From the NCBI RefSeq assembly GCF_009363075.1, contig NZ_CP045293.1, positions 5,295,001 to 5,359,000 on the forward strand: DNA of 64,000 bases, read 5' to 3'. Positions 38,461 to 48,181 of the stretch are shown here, piece by piece. The notes under the pieces are model-generated. The model saw only the letters and a list, made by a program, of their open reading frames with translations, searched no databases and was not told where the DNA came from. Positions within the stretch are counted from its first letter, which is position 1, and each line of letters begins with the position of its first letter. This stretch comes from Paenibacillus guangzhouensis. GTDB taxonomy: Bacteria > Bacillota > Bacilli > Paenibacillales > Paenibacillaceae. Both the position numbers and the translations under genes were made by a program.

Positions 38461-39003
38461 TTATTGTTCCATTTGTTTACCTAAGAACGCAGCTGCTGTC
38501 TCAGCCATCTTTGTCTCAAGAACACTCATCTTCGTATTCTCGTCTTTGCTAAGCATCACAACGGTACCAATAGGGTCGCCACCCGCAATGATTGGTGCTA
38601 CCACGAAAGAGCTGATTGTTTCTTGGTTGTCTCTTCCGATTTCGTATGTGCCGGAATTCGTCTCAATAGATGTTTTACGATTCTCCATACATTCCTCAAC
38701 CAAAGATCCGATGGACTTGTCCAAATATTCTTTCTTGGATCCGCCAGCTACAGCGATAATATTATCACGATCTGTAATCAATGTTGTATGATTCGTGCTC
38801 TCGAATAGAGACTCCGCATATTCCTTCGCAAAGTCGCCAAGCTCACCAATCGGGGAATATTTCTTAAGGATAACTTCACCATCGCGATCAACAAAGATTT
38901 CAAGTGGATCTCCCTCGCGGATACGAAGAGTACGACGAATTTCTTTAGGAATGACGACCCGTCCGAGATCATCAATACGACGAACAATACCAGTAGCTTT
39001 CAT
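38461..39003 (-). CDS. spoVT: Stage V sporulation protein T
   Basis: Forespore transcription factor that adjusts sigma-G genes. The 180-residue protein has an AbrB-type swapped-hairpin DNA-binding domain at the N-terminus (MKATGIVRRIDDLGRVVIPKEIRRTL). A GAF-like C-terminal domain spans about 55-178. It shares the N-terminal domain with AbrB at 58010 but is twice as long. GAGG precedes the ATG at long spacing. No firm sigma-G promoter was found. Confidence 0.96.
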   Translation of the reverse strand: MKATGIVRRIDDLGRVVIPKEIRRTLRIREGDPLEIFVDRDGEVILKKYSPIGELGDFAKEYAESLFESTNHTTLITDRDNIIAVAGGSKKEYLDKSIGSLVEECMENRKTSIETNSGTYEIGRDNQETISSFVVAPIIAGGDPIGTVVMLSKDENTKMSVLETKMAETAAAFLGKQMEQ

Positions 39004-39079
39004 ATTTCTTGTTGCCTCACTTTCTTATCAGTTGTACTTCTACTACGGTTCATGGAAATGAGGAGAGACCTTGCGGTTA

Positions 39080-39141
39080 GTTCAAATAAACCTGAGTCTG
39101 CTACTTGAAACACATCGTGATCAAAAGATGACTTTTTGAAC
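39080..39141 (-). repeat. Intergenic repeat copy C, internally deleted
   Basis: A 62-bp derivative between spoVT and prsA. It keeps both ends (GTTCAAATAAAC and GACTTTTTGAAC) and the GATCACGA-type outer segment, but lacks the whole centre of the other copies. Confidence 0.7.
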
Positions 39142-39276
39142 AACCTCTTTAACTGGTGGTTGATTTAAAATCTGACCATAGTATTCATCTGCTCCCAGTT
39201 TCTTATACATCTCGATTGTACGCTCATTTAAAGGAATCGTTTCATAAAAAAACAGAAAATAGTGAAAAAATTTCAC
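39121..39276 (-). pseudogene. Possible coding remnant next to repeat copy C
   Basis: A 51-codon open frame from a GTG without a ribosome binding site. Its first third runs through the prsA terminator. The middle reads like real protein (IPLNERTIEMYKKLGADEYY, then GQILNQPPVKEV). The last codons and stop come from the repeat. I do not recognise the family. It may be the end of a gene destroyed when the repeat arrived; chance is also possible. The rest of the spoVT-prsA gap holds only the repeat and the terminator. Confidence 0.25.
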
Positions 39277-39286
39277 GTATTTTCTG
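39246..39286 (-). terminator. Terminator after the PrsA-type gene
   Basis: CAGAAAATA...GTGAAA pairs with TTTCAC...TATTTTCTG and is followed by seven T on the minus strand. Confidence 0.88.
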
Positions 39287-39331
39287 CTTGTTCATAAAAT
39301 AGTCAATTTTATTTACAGATGTTACATTTAA

Positions 39332-40387
39332 TTACTTTTTATCACTGGTTGGTTCTGTCTTTTCATCGGTTTTCTTACCTGTTTCTTGCTTCGGCTCTTC
39401 CTTTTTCTCTACCTTAGGCAGATCAATCTTCGTAATAAGACCTGGCAGTTCCTTCTCCATGAATTGATTCATGCTCGCACCGGATACTTGGCCACGAAGC
39501 GATTCCTTCTGGTCTGCCGACAATTTGTCGAACGTCATCTCCACACGGGATTCCACTTTCATGACATGGTAACCGAACTGTGTCTCAACCGGATCGCTGA
39601 TTGTGTTTAGTGGAAGCTCAACGGCTGCTTTCTTGAATTCCTCAACCCATTGGCCCACCGCTGCATCTTTATACAATCCGCCATTGTCTTTGGAACCTCC
39701 GTCATCGGAGTACTCCTTCGCAATTTTGTTCCAATCCGCATTTGGTGCTTTCAACATCGCTTGAACTTCTTTCGCGCGTTTCAGTGCTTCTTCTTTCGTA
39801 CGCTTCGTTTTACCGTCTTGTGTCTCAAGCGCAACAAGAACGTGGCGGACGGAGGCCGTAGTGAAGCTTTCTTTGTTCTTCTCGAACTCAGCCTTTACCT
39901 GGTCATCGGTTACTTTGGCATTATAATCCGCAACAACGGTAAGAAGGCGCGTCATATAATCGAGCACGTCTTGATCTGTTAATTTAAGCTTGTCCAGCTC
40001 GGTTTTGTATTGATCCCCAGCTGATTTTTTCATTTGATCCAATTGCTCTTTTGCTTTCTTCTCGCCGTCTTTCTTTGCTGCGTTTGTTGCTTTCTCAGCT
40101 AGAATTTTGTAGGCGATCTCTTGCTTAAGCAAGTATTCTCTGAACTCATCCATCGTTACGACTTGCGCGTATTGCGGATAGAGCAGCGTCATCATGCTGA
40201 GCTCTTTATTAAATTCATTCTCAGTAATCGTTCCGCCTTTGTACGTCGCAACGACTTTGCTCTTATCTCCTTTGGCAGCGGAACTCTCATTCTTCTGTCC
40301 GCATCCCGCGATGAGCGACACCATGAGTACCGCTACAAGCGTGATCATCAAGGATTTCCAAGCACTTTTACGGTTACTTAACAACAT
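39332..40387 (-). CDS. prsA: Foldase lipoprotein PrsA (parvulin-type PPIase)
   Basis: Helps exported proteins fold outside the membrane. The 351-residue protein has a lipoprotein signal peptide with lipobox LIAGC (Cys near 29). A SurA-type chaperone region follows, then a parvulin domain near 180-280 (ASVRHVLVALE, FGYHVMKV). The C-terminus is a charged low-complexity Lys/Glu/Thr tail (about 320-351). The ATG at 40387 has GGGAG nine bases upstream and overlaps the end of mfd by 14 bases. Confidence 0.93.
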   Translation of the reverse strand: MLLSNRKSAWKSLMITLVAVLMVSLIAGCGQKNESSAAKGDKSKVVATYKGGTITENEFNKELSMMTLLYPQYAQVVTMDEFREYLLKQEIAYKILAEKATNAAKKDGEKKAKEQLDQMKKSAGDQYKTELDKLKLTDQDVLDYMTRLLTVVADYNAKVTDDQVKAEFEKNKESFTTASVRHVLVALETQDGKTKRTKEEALKRAKEVQAMLKAPNADWNKIAKEYSDDGGSKDNGGLYKDAAVGQWVEEFKKAAVELPLNTISDPVETQFGYHVMKVESRVEMTFDKLSADQKESLRGQVSGASMNQFMEKELPGLITKIDLPKVEKKEEPKQETGKKTDEKTEPTSDKK

Positions 40388-43300
40388 CTTGTAATTCTCC
40401 CTTCGTTTTGAACGCCTCTTTGGCGCTTTTGAGCACATCTTCTAACAATTGCAGCATCTGCGAATCATCTAGCCCTTTACATCTCACATTCATTATAATA
40501 CTTGGACCCTGCTCAAAGCGAATGCGCTTGTCGAATTGTGCCCCCAGTTGCGCTAACTTATCGCGATATATGTGATCGGTCTGGCTCGCAGCAATACGGA
40601 TGACGACGTCGTCTCCTTTACGCGAAATCGCCTCGATCCCGTAATAACGGCCATAAATTTTGAGCCTTGCGACGGCGAGCAGATGCTGTACGGCAAGCGG
40701 TAAGTCGCCGAAGCGGTCTACCAGCTCATCCTGCAGCTCATCGCCCTCATCGAAGGAGCGCAAGGAAGCAACTTTTTTGTAAATCTCAATCTTCTGAATA
40801 CTATCATAAATATAATCGGATGGTAAATATGCATCGACACTCAGGTCGATCACTGTCGATACCTCTTTCGGAGGCGCGACATAATCTCCGCCCATCTCAG
40901 CTTTCCGCTTCTGAATCTCGTCTGCTAGCATTTGCGAGTAGAGATCGAATCCGACCGACGCAATGAAACCATGCTGTTCCGCACCGAGCAGATTACCCGC
41001 TCCGCGAATCGACAAGTCGCGCATCGCAATTTTGAATCCTGAGCCAAGCTCTGTGAACTCTTTGATGGATTGCAGTCGCTTCTCCGCAACCTCCGTCAAC
41101 ACTTTGTCCCGTTGATATGTGAAGTACGCATAAGCGATGCGATTCGAACGCCCGACACGTCCCCGTAGCTGATACAACTGGGACAAGCCCATTTTGTCGG
41201 CGTCATGGACGATTAGTGTATTCACGTTCGGAATATCGACACCCGTCTCAATAATACTCGTGCTCACGAGCACATCGTATTCCCCATCCAAGAAATCGAG
41301 AATTGTCTTCTCCAGCTCTTGCTCAGACATTTGACCATGCCCTACAGCGACTCTAGCGTCCGGCACCAATGCAGAGATCTGCTCGGCCATCTGGTAAATC
41401 CCTTGAACGCGGTTATATAAATAGTATACCTGTCCACCGCGCGCTAATTCACGCTCAATGGACTCGCGGATCAATGCATTGCTATGCTCCACGACATACG
41501 TCTGTACGGGGAAACGGTTCTCCGGCGGCGTCTCGATAACCGACAAATCGCGTACTCCAAGCATCGACATATGCAGCGTACGCGGGATTGGCGTAGCCGT
41601 TAGCGTCAGCACGTCGACATTCGTCTTCAGCCGCTTCAGCTTTTCTTTGTGAGATACGCCAAAACGCTGCTCTTCATCGACGATAAGCAGTCCCAGATCT
41701 TTGAAGATCATATCCTGCGACAGAATCCGATGGGTCCCAATAACGACATCTACCGTACCGCGTTTAATACCCTTGATTGTCTCGTTCTGTTCCTTCTTCG
41801 AACGGAAGCGGCTCAGCACTTGAATATTCATCGGATACCCTGAGAACCGCTCGCGGAATGTCTCATAATGCTGCTGTGCCAAGATCGTCGTCGGAACGAG
41901 GACAGCCACCTGCTTGCCTTCCATCGCTGCCTTAAATGCAGCACGTACGGCAACCTCCGTCTTCCCGTAACCTACGTCACCGCATAACAGACGGTCCATT
42001 GGTACATTTTTCTGCATATCCTTCTTGATTTCTTCAATCGCGCGCAGTTGGTCAATCGTCTCATCATACGGGAACATCGCTTCAAATTCTTGCTGCTCAG
42101 GCGTGTCCTTCTCGAAAGCAAAGCCAGGTGCAGATTGGCGCTCTGCGTACAGCTTGACCAGATCATCCGCAATATCCTGCACGGAGGAACGGACTTTATT
42201 TTTAACCTTCGCCCAGTCGTTGCCGCCAAGCTTATAGATCTTCGGTTCTTTCTCCTCTGACCCGACATATTTCTGGATCATATCAATCTGTTCGATCGGT
42301 ACAGACAACTTGTCGCCACCCGCATACAGAATATGCAGATAATCTTTATGAATGCCGTTGATCTCCAGTGTCCCAATCCCCATGTATTTCCCGATCCCAT
42401 GGTTCTGGTGCACGACATAGTCGCCAACCTTCAGCTCGGTGTAGCTCTTAATGCGCTCGGCATTATCGACCTTTTTATCGATTTTACTACGAACTTTACG
42501 CTGTTTCTGCGAGAACATCTCACCTTCGGTAATAACGACAAGATGAATTGAGGACAACTCGAACCCGGTCTGCAGGTTACCCTTGAGAATCATCGGTTCC
42601 TCAATCTGATAGTCTTGAAGCACGCGACGCATCCGTTCGGTCCGCTCATCATTGCTCGCGAGCATCATGACCTTCGCGCCGGACTTCTTCCAACGTTCCA
42701 TCTCAGCCTTGAGCACATTCATCTGACCATGGAAATCCTGCATCGCGCGGCACATGAAATTCACGATATTTTGCGGTTGCGTATGTGGAATTTGGCGCAA
42801 GAACAGGGACAAGAACAATGTCTGGAAGGGCGGATGATGCAGCATATGATCTGCGGTATGACCCAGCACGAAGCCTGGCATCGACTTCCCGTTCTGCATC
42901 AAATGCAGATTCCATTCACTCTCGTCGCGTTCAAGCTGCTTGGAAATCTCCAAGATTCGCGTTGGTTCGTCCAGAATAAGGAGCGTGTCTTTCGCCATAT
43001 AGTCGAATAACGTCTCTCGTTCTGGAAACAACATCGAAATATATTTATAGAGGTCTGGAAAATAAATCTGCTCCCGCAGCATCTCCAGCTCACGTCCGAT
43101 TTCTTCGCGCAGCAGACTTTTAGCATTGCGGTCCGCCATCTTCTCCAGCTGTTTTTCGAGCAGTTCTGACGCATGCACCGCCGCATTCTGGAATCGCCCT
43201 GCATCCGCAATAATCTCCTTGCATGGCGGAATGACAATCGCTTCTTCCTTATCCACGGAGCGTTGGTCTGCCGGATCAAATGTACGGATGGAATCAATAT

Positions 43301-43901
43301 CGTCACCGAACCACTCTACTCGGTAAGCAAGGCGAGCAGTTAGTGGATAGAAGTCGACAATCCCCCCGCGAACGCTCATTTCGCCGCGTGATTGGACTTG
43401 CTCTACCCGCTCATACCCCAGCTCCACCATACGCTTCATAAAGGCGTTAATCTCGAGTGTCTCTCCAACTTTAATATCAAGATGCGCGCTCTTCATCATC
43501 TCGCGTGTCGGAATGAATCGGCGCACACCGGAATACGGAGCTACAATGACACCACGAAAACCACGGGAAGACTTCATCAAGACATCGATGCGCTGAGCTA
43601 ACGTCTCAGGGCTTGAAATTGCTGATTCCGCTGCAACCAGTTCATTAGCTGGATATAACATCACATGCTCTGGTGAAATGCACTCCTGCAGATCCTCTGT
43701 AATTTTCTGCGCTGCGAACATATTATGGGTTACGATCAGCATCGGACGCTGCAGCTTCTCGAACAACGCCGCGATCACAACTTGGCGCGAAGAACCCGTG
43801 AGTCCTGATATGAGCTGCTCTCGCATCCCAGATTCCAGTCCTGCTGTTATGGATTTAAAATCTCGATCTTCGGATAATGCTTGAATAAGTGCGTGTAGCA
43901 A
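40374..43901 (-). CDS. mfd: Transcription-repair coupling factor
   Basis: Removes RNA polymerase stalled at DNA damage and recruits UvrA. The 1175-residue protein has UvrB-like domains at the N-terminus, a CarD-like polymerase-interaction domain (LKVGDYVVHQNHGIGKYMGI) and an SF2 translocase with Walker A CGDVGYGKTEVA and Walker B IVDEEQRFGV. The TRCF domain is C-terminal. A TTG at 43901, eight bases after GAGAGG, is preferred to a GTG three codons earlier that touches the binding site. fin lies upstream, as in Bacillus. Confidence 0.97.
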   Translation of the reverse strand: MLHALIQALSEDRDFKSITAGLESGMREQLISGLTGSSRQVVIAALFEKLQRPMLIVTHNMFAAQKITEDLQECISPEHVMLYPANELVAAESAISSPETLAQRIDVLMKSSRGFRGVIVAPYSGVRRFIPTREMMKSAHLDIKVGETLEINAFMKRMVELGYERVEQVQSRGEMSVRGGIVDFYPLTARLAYRVEWFGDDIDSIRTFDPADQRSVDKEEAIVIPPCKEIIADAGRFQNAAVHASELLEKQLEKMADRNAKSLLREEIGRELEMLREQIYFPDLYKYISMLFPERETLFDYMAKDTLLILDEPTRILEISKQLERDESEWNLHLMQNGKSMPGFVLGHTADHMLHHPPFQTLFLSLFLRQIPHTQPQNIVNFMCRAMQDFHGQMNVLKAEMERWKKSGAKVMMLASNDERTERMRRVLQDYQIEEPMILKGNLQTGFELSSIHLVVITEGEMFSQKQRKVRSKIDKKVDNAERIKSYTELKVGDYVVHQNHGIGKYMGIGTLEINGIHKDYLHILYAGGDKLSVPIEQIDMIQKYVGSEEKEPKIYKLGGNDWAKVKNKVRSSVQDIADDLVKLYAERQSAPGFAFEKDTPEQQEFEAMFPYDETIDQLRAIEEIKKDMQKNVPMDRLLCGDVGYGKTEVAVRAAFKAAMEGKQVAVLVPTTILAQQHYETFRERFSGYPMNIQVLSRFRSKKEQNETIKGIKRGTVDVVIGTHRILSQDMIFKDLGLLIVDEEQRFGVSHKEKLKRLKTNVDVLTLTATPIPRTLHMSMLGVRDLSVIETPPENRFPVQTYVVEHSNALIRESIERELARGGQVYYLYNRVQGIYQMAEQISALVPDARVAVGHGQMSEQELEKTILDFLDGEYDVLVSTSIIETGVDIPNVNTLIVHDADKMGLSQLYQLRGRVGRSNRIAYAYFTYQRDKVLTEVAEKRLQSIKEFTELGSGFKIAMRDLSIRGAGNLLGAEQHGFIASVGFDLYSQMLADEIQKRKAEMGGDYVAPPKEVSTVIDLSVDAYLPSDYIYDSIQKIEIYKKVASLRSFDEGDELQDELVDRFGDLPLAVQHLLAVARLKIYGRYYGIEAISRKGDDVVIRIAASQTDHIYRDKLAQLGAQFDKRIRFEQGPSIIMNVRCKGLDDSQMLQLLEDVLKSAKEAFKTKGELQDVVK

Positions 43902-44073
43902 CGCGGGCACCTCTCTCTAATAACTCATCTCTTAAGAGAATCCGTTGGATGACATGGCAATGACGTTCATGAACACTTCCCAACACCATGTAGAAATGGC
44001 TTCGCCGTCTTCATGACGGGAAGCGCCTTGACATTGTATATGGGCTGTACCATTCTTCGGATCTTTTACAAAT

Positions 44074-44100
44074 AAGCCTCGGCGAACATGCCAAGGCTTC
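44074..44100 (-). terminator. Possible terminator after fin
   Basis: AAGCCTTGGC and GCCGAGGCTT arms are followed by ATTTGTAAAAG, a weak T-run. Confidence 0.42.
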
Positions 44101-44120
44101 TATTATCTGTACTTCAACTT

Positions 44121-44351
44121 CTACTGTAGTGGATTGGATAGCAGCGACAATTCCGGATGGTTATCGAGTGCTTCTCTACAGTAATCACATGTTACACGAA
44201 CGGTAACATCCCCATTTGAGTTATACGATATTATATCGTTGCGCTCTTCCGGGGTCAAGGAATGAAACCCAAGCTTGGTCTCACTTACATGATCCTGATC
44301 AATACGGCCTAGCGACGTTCCGCAATGCCTGCAAATATAGTTTACTGACAT
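44121..44351 (-). CDS. fin: Anti-sigma-F factor Fin
   Basis: A 76-residue zinc-ribbon-like protein with CRHC at residues about 7-10 and CDYC near 55-58. The B. subtilis homologue (YabK) binds sigma-F and helps the switch to sigma-G. Position between pth and mfd is conserved. AGGAGG lies seven to eight bases before the ATG. I looked for a sigma-F promoter upstream and did not find a convincing one. Confidence 0.9.
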   Translation of the reverse strand: MSVNYICRHCGTSLGRIDQDHVSETKLGFHSLTPEERNDIISYNSNGDVTVRVTCDYCREALDNHPELSLLSNPLQ

Positions 44352-44434
44352 CTATATGCCTCCTGAGAGTAGGATATACCCTAAGTATGCCCATCCTGTT
44401 CAGAATTAGCCGTATTTTCCAGTATGGATTCCTG

Positions 44435-44995
44435 TTAGCCGTTGAATTTCGCCATCGTTGTCTCGAACGAATTCTGCATTGCGAACTCCAGCGCATCGCA
44501 AGTTGCACAAATCATGCTCTCGAGCGGCATTGCTTCCGCCTTCGGGAAGTTATTCAGGACATAATCAGCAATATTGAATCCTGCTGGTGGTCTCGAAATC
44601 CCCATCCGAACTCGATTGAAAGTTTGTGTGCCTGTGTGCTGGATGATCGATTTAATCCCATTGTGTCCGCCTGCGCTGCCTTGATAACGAAGACGAATTC
44701 GCCCAATCTCCGTATCCAGGTCATCGTAGACCACGATCATATCCTCCAGACTCACTTTATAATAATCCATGAAAGCACGAACCGACTCTCCTGATAGATT
44801 CATATACGTCATCGGTTTAATCAAGGCAACCTTCTTCCCGTTCATATGCCCCTCACCGATCAACGCTTTGCATTTGCTCTGGGTGACAGCGATATTATGA
44901 CGCTTCGCCAGTTCATCAATCGCCATAAATCCGACATTGTGCCGCGTCTTCTGATAAGACGTACCGGGATTCCCAAGTCCGACAATCCATTTCAT
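44435..44995 (-). CDS. pth: Peptidyl-tRNA hydrolase (SpoVC)
   Basis: Recycles tRNA from peptidyl-tRNA released by ribosomes. The 186-residue length is typical. Signature segments are MKWIVGLGNPGTSYQKTRHNVGF with the catalytic histidine near residue 20, KPMTYMNLSGES near 63-74 and GSAGGHNGIKSI. The ATG at 44995 has GAGG about 12 bases upstream; 23 further open codons upstream lack support. B. subtilis has ctc between prs and this gene; here there is none. Confidence 0.96.
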   Translation of the reverse strand: MKWIVGLGNPGTSYQKTRHNVGFMAIDELAKRHNIAVTQSKCKALIGEGHMNGKKVALIKPMTYMNLSGESVRAFMDYYKVSLEDMIVVYDDLDTEIGRIRLRYQGSAGGHNGIKSIIQHTGTQTFNRVRMGISRPPAGFNIADYVLNNFPKAEAMPLESMICATCDALEFAMQNSFETTMAKFNG

Positions 44996-45062
44996 ATGTG
45001 TGTAATTCCTCTCTATGCCTGCTTCTATAGGTGAAACATATAGATTCTTATATTTGAACGAC

Positions 45063-45101
45063 AAGGGCTACTTCTCCGCTAGGCGCGGAGCTGTAACCCT
45101 T
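45063..45101 (-). other. Hairpin between prs and pth
   Basis: AAGGG...GCTCCGC pairs with GCGGAG...CCCTT around a five-base loop. No T-run follows, so termination is doubtful; it may separate or process the prs and pth messages. Confidence 0.4.
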
Positions 45102-45149
45102 CATCATTCGTATGCTTAACTGTTAGTATGCGTTTGAACTGCTTCTAAA

Positions 45150-46103
45150 TTATTCGATTTCGAACAGCTTGCTGATCGATAACTCTTCATGTACACGAAT
45201 AATCGCTTCACCCATCAATGGCGCGACGGACAATACTTTGAGCTTGCTTGTTGGGTTCGGATGCGTAATTGGAATGGTATCCGTCACGATGACTTCCGTG
45301 ATCGGTGCATTCTCAAGACGCTCCATAGCAGGGCCGGACAAGACCGGATGCGTACAACAAACATAGATTTCTTTGGCGCCCGCATCACGTAATGCATTAG
45401 CACCTAATACAATCGTTCCAGCCGTATCGATAATATCATCGATGACAATCGCTGTTTTCCCTTTGACTTCACCGATAATGTTCATTACTTCGCTCACATT
45501 CGGCTCAGGGCGACGTTTGTCGATGATAGCAAGCGGAGCTTTCAAGAAATCAGCCAATTTACGAGCACGAACAACACCACCATGGTCAGGTGAGACAACA
45601 ACGACATCTTCGAATTGTTTCGAACGGAAATATTGCGCCAGAATCGGAACACCCAGCATATGATCCACTGGAATATCGAAGAAACCTTGAATTTGCGTTG
45701 CATGCAAATCCATCGTAATCACGCGATGAGCGCCTGCCGTCTCGATCAAGTTCGCAACGAGTTTCGCTGTGATTGGATCGCGTGAACGTGCCTTACGGTC
45801 TTGACGTGCGTAACCGTAGTACGGGATCACGACATTGATACTCTTCGCGGATGCACGCTTAAGTGCATCAACCATGACGAGCAGCTGCATCAAGTTATCA
45901 TTAACCGGTGCGCATGTCGATTGAACGACATAGACGTCACAACCGCGAACACTCTCGGTCAACTTGATATGGATCTCCCCATCACTGAATGCGAGTGTCT
46001 CCGAATCTCCCATCGGTACGCCGATATGTTCAGCAATACGATGTGCCAAAGACGTATTCGAGTTGCATGTAAAAATCTTTAATTTTGAGTCACAATAAGC
46101 CAT
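45150..46103 (-). CDS. prs: Ribose-phosphate pyrophosphokinase
   Basis: Makes PRPP, the donor for purine, pyrimidine, NAD, histidine and tryptophan synthesis. The 317-residue protein has the class I signature [25 protein letters not shown] near 100-124. The metal-binding segment [11 protein letters not shown] near 133-143 and the PRPP loop [11 protein letters not shown] near 220-230 follow. The ATG at 46103 has GGAGGG ten bases upstream. PRPP also controls PurR, encoded two genes upstream. Confidence 0.97.
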   Translation of the reverse strand: MAYCDSKLKIFTCNSNTSLAHRIAEHIGVPMGDSETLAFSDGEIHIKLTESVRGCDVYVVQSTCAPVNDNLMQLLVMVDALKRASAKSINVVIPYYGYARQDRKARSRDPITAKLVANLIETAGAHRVITMDLHATQIQGFFDIPVDHMLGVPILAQYFRSKQFEDVVVVSPDHGGVVRARKLADFLKAPLAIIDKRRPEPNVSEVMNIIGEVKGKTAIVIDDIIDTAGTIVLGANALRDAGAKEIYVCCTHPVLSGPAMERLENAPITEVIVTDTIPITHPNPTSKLKVLSVAPLMGEAIIRVHEELSISKLFEIE

Positions 46104-46197
46104 AGAATAAAAACCCTCCGTGCCAGTCGTTGTATTGTCAGTGTTGCCATCATAACCTAGTTCGTCTTGTTCCTGCTGATCGTCAAAGTCCAATGAT

Positions 46198-47592
46198 TTA
46201 AGAGTTGCGTTCTTTCTTCGCTCTAGCACGGGCTCGCAGTTTCTCCGCATATCCCGGCTTATTCACTTGGCGTTCTCTTGCAACAGCCAGTTCGTTCTCT
46301 GCTACATTATGCGTAATCGTGGAGCCAGCCACGACATATGCCCCTTTGCCAATCTTAACTGGCGCAATGAGGTTCACGTTACTGCCGACAAAGGCATCAT
46401 CTTCGATCTCTGTAACAGATTTATTATACCCGTCATAGTTGACCGTAATCGCTCCGCAGCCGATATTTACATTCTTACCTACCGTTGCATCGCCAATATA
46501 ACTTAAATGACTTACTTTTGCACCGTCATCTAACGTTGCATTTTTTATTTCAACGAAATCGCCGATTTTCACTTGTTGGCCAATTCGAGCGCCGGGACGC
46601 AAATAAGCGAACGGTCCGATTCCCGAGCCGTTACCTACTTTCGCCTCCGACAATACGGATTGCTTCACAATAACGCCATCGCCAATCTCTGAATCTTCAA
46701 TTTCGGTATGAGGACCGATGATGCATTCATTCCCAATGATTGTCTTCCCGCGAAGCACGGATCCTGGGTAGATGATACTATCTTGTCCAATCACGACGTC
46801 GGCACCAATGTAAGTGGATGCTGGATCAATCAAGGACACGCCATTGATCATATGCTGGCGGTTAATACGTGCACGCATCAGCTGCTCCGCTTCCGACAGA
46901 GCAACGCGATCATTCACGCCGATTGCTTCCGCTTCATCTGTCGTACAATAAGCATCAACAATATCCCCAGCAGCTCGCAGAATACCAATAACATCTGTCA
47001 AATAATACTCCTGCTGCACGTTCTGATTCGTTACTTGCTCAAGCGCAGCAAAAAGCTTCGCATTATCGAAGCAATAAGTTCCTGTATTAATCTCTTGAAT
47101 CGCTTGTTCATCCGGTGTGCAATCTTTCTGCTCCACAATCTTCTGAACCGATCCGTCGGTACCACGAATAATCCTTCCGTAACCGGTAGGATTCGCCATA
47201 TGGGCTGATAGAATCGTTGCGGATGCACCCTTCTCGGTATGCAGCGCAATCAAACGCTCAAGCGTCGTCTCTGTTACTAGCGGCGTATCTCCGCATACAA
47301 TGAGTGTCAAACCTTCTTCATGTCCTAGCAGCGATTTCGCTTGCTTTACCGCATGACCGGTACCTAACTGTTCTGCCTGCAATACATATTCAGCACGATC
47401 GCCCAAATATGATTTCACGGCATCAGCTCCATGACCTACAATCACGACTGTACGCTCACAGGATGCACGCAATACGGTATCCACGACGTGACCTACCATC
47501 GGTTTGCCGCATACTGGATGCAACACTTTATACAATTTCGACTTCATGCGTTTGCCCTGTCCTGCAGCAAGCACAACTGCCATTCTTTTCAA
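46198..47592 (-). CDS. glmU: Bifunctional N-acetylglucosamine-1-phosphate uridyltransferase/glucosamine-1-phosphate acetyltransferase
   Basis: Makes UDP-GlcNAc for peptidoglycan. The 464-residue protein has an N-terminal nucleotidyltransferase with [21 protein letters not shown] (about 6-26) and CGDTPLV. The C-terminal left-handed beta-helix has hexapeptide repeats ([39 protein letters not shown]). A TTG at 47592 with GGGAGG eight bases upstream is the best start and gives the usual N-terminus. Confidence 0.96.
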   Translation of the reverse strand: MKRMAVVLAAGQGKRMKSKLYKVLHPVCGKPMVGHVVDTVLRASCERTVVIVGHGADAVKSYLGDRAEYVLQAEQLGTGHAVKQAKSLLGHEEGLTLIVCGDTPLVTETTLERLIALHTEKGASATILSAHMANPTGYGRIIRGTDGSVQKIVEQKDCTPDEQAIQEINTGTYCFDNAKLFAALEQVTNQNVQQEYYLTDVIGILRAAGDIVDAYCTTDEAEAIGVNDRVALSEAEQLMRARINRQHMINGVSLIDPASTYIGADVVIGQDSIIYPGSVLRGKTIIGNECIIGPHTEIEDSEIGDGVIVKQSVLSEAKVGNGSGIGPFAYLRPGARIGQQVKIGDFVEIKNATLDDGAKVSHLSYIGDATVGKNVNIGCGAITVNYDGYNKSVTEIEDDAFVGSNVNLIAPVKIGKGAYVVAGSTITHNVAENELAVARERQVNKPGYAEKLRARARAKKERNS

Positions 47593-47700
47593 GGTTCCTA
47601 CCTCCCAAAAGCTTCTTACCATATGCTCATTCATGACATATTACCTATAGACATACTTCGCACATGTTAATCAGTTCATTAAAGAATATATCCTATTCTG

Positions 47701-47734
47701 AACAAAAAGAAAAGAGAGCCGTCCTCCGGCTCCC
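47701..47734 (-). terminator. Terminator after spoVG
   Basis: GGGAGCCGGAGGACGGCTCTC forms a GC-rich hairpin followed by TTTTCTTTTTG on the minus strand. Confidence 0.88.
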
Positions 47735-47758
47735 TTCCTCTAAGCGCAATTACAAACC

Positions 47759-48043
47759 TTAAGCTCCCTCTTCGATGACTTCTTCTTCCGTAGCTGCGCG
47801 CTCATATTCAGCGAGAACTGCTGCTTGAATCTTCTCGCGAGTTGTGGAAGAGATCGGGTGAGCGATATCGCGGAATTCACCATCTGGTGTCCGCTTACTC
47901 GGCATGGCAACGAACATCCCATTGTTCCCGTCAATGACGCGAATGTCGTGCACAACGAATTCATTGTCAATAGTGATGGAAGCAATCGCCTTCATTCTCC
48001 CTTCGGAGTTGACGCGGCGGAGCCTTACATCGGTAATTTGCAT
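47759..48043 (-). CDS. spoVG: Regulator SpoVG
   Basis: A small nucleic-acid-binding regulator that affects septation and cortex formation. The 94-residue protein has the highly conserved [20 protein letters not shown] start, [14 protein letters not shown] (about 39-52) and [14 protein letters not shown] (about 59-72), then an acidic tail. AGGTGG precedes the ATG. A strong sigma-H promoter match lies upstream. Confidence 0.97.
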   Translation of the reverse strand: MQITDVRLRRVNSEGRMKAIASITIDNEFVVHDIRVIDGNNGMFVAMPSKRTPDGEFRDIAHPISSTTREKIQAAVLAEYERAATEEEVIEEGA

Positions 48044-48083
48044 GTGTGTTCACCACCTTTTTCCATCAGAGACTTGGTGTATA

Positions 48084-48110
48084 ATTCCACACACTCATGC
48101 TAATTCCTTC
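48084..48110 (-). promoter_or_regulatory. Sigma-H promoter of spoVG
   Basis: GAAGGAATT (48102-48110) fits the -35 pattern RNAGGAWWW and GTGGAAT (48084-48090) fits the -10 pattern RNNGAAT, with 11 bases between. The -10 region GTGGAATT is the same as I recall for the B. subtilis spoVG promoter. Confidence 0.8.
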
Positions 48111-48163
48111 TTTTTTTTACCATTGTTATGAATATTTTTTGAATTTAAAACTAATATTTAAGC

Positions 48164-48180
48164 GATTCGACATTTGTCGT
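48164..48180 (-). promoter_or_regulatory. Spo0A-box-like pair upstream of spoVG
   Basis: The sequence ATTCGACATTTGTCG holds two inverted Spo0A-box cores (TGTCGAA and TTTGTCG). It lies about 60 bases upstream of the sigma-H -35 box and directly after the yabJ stop. Confidence 0.5.
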
Positions 48181-48181
48181 A

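Noticed and set aside
44352-44434. Sigma-F promoter for fin
   Set aside because: GCATA and GGGTATATCC are present, but the spacing is wrong and the -10 fit is partial.
45065-45149. Possible ctc (general stress L25 protein) between prs and pth
   Set aside because: The gap is under 160 bases and only contains a hairpin.
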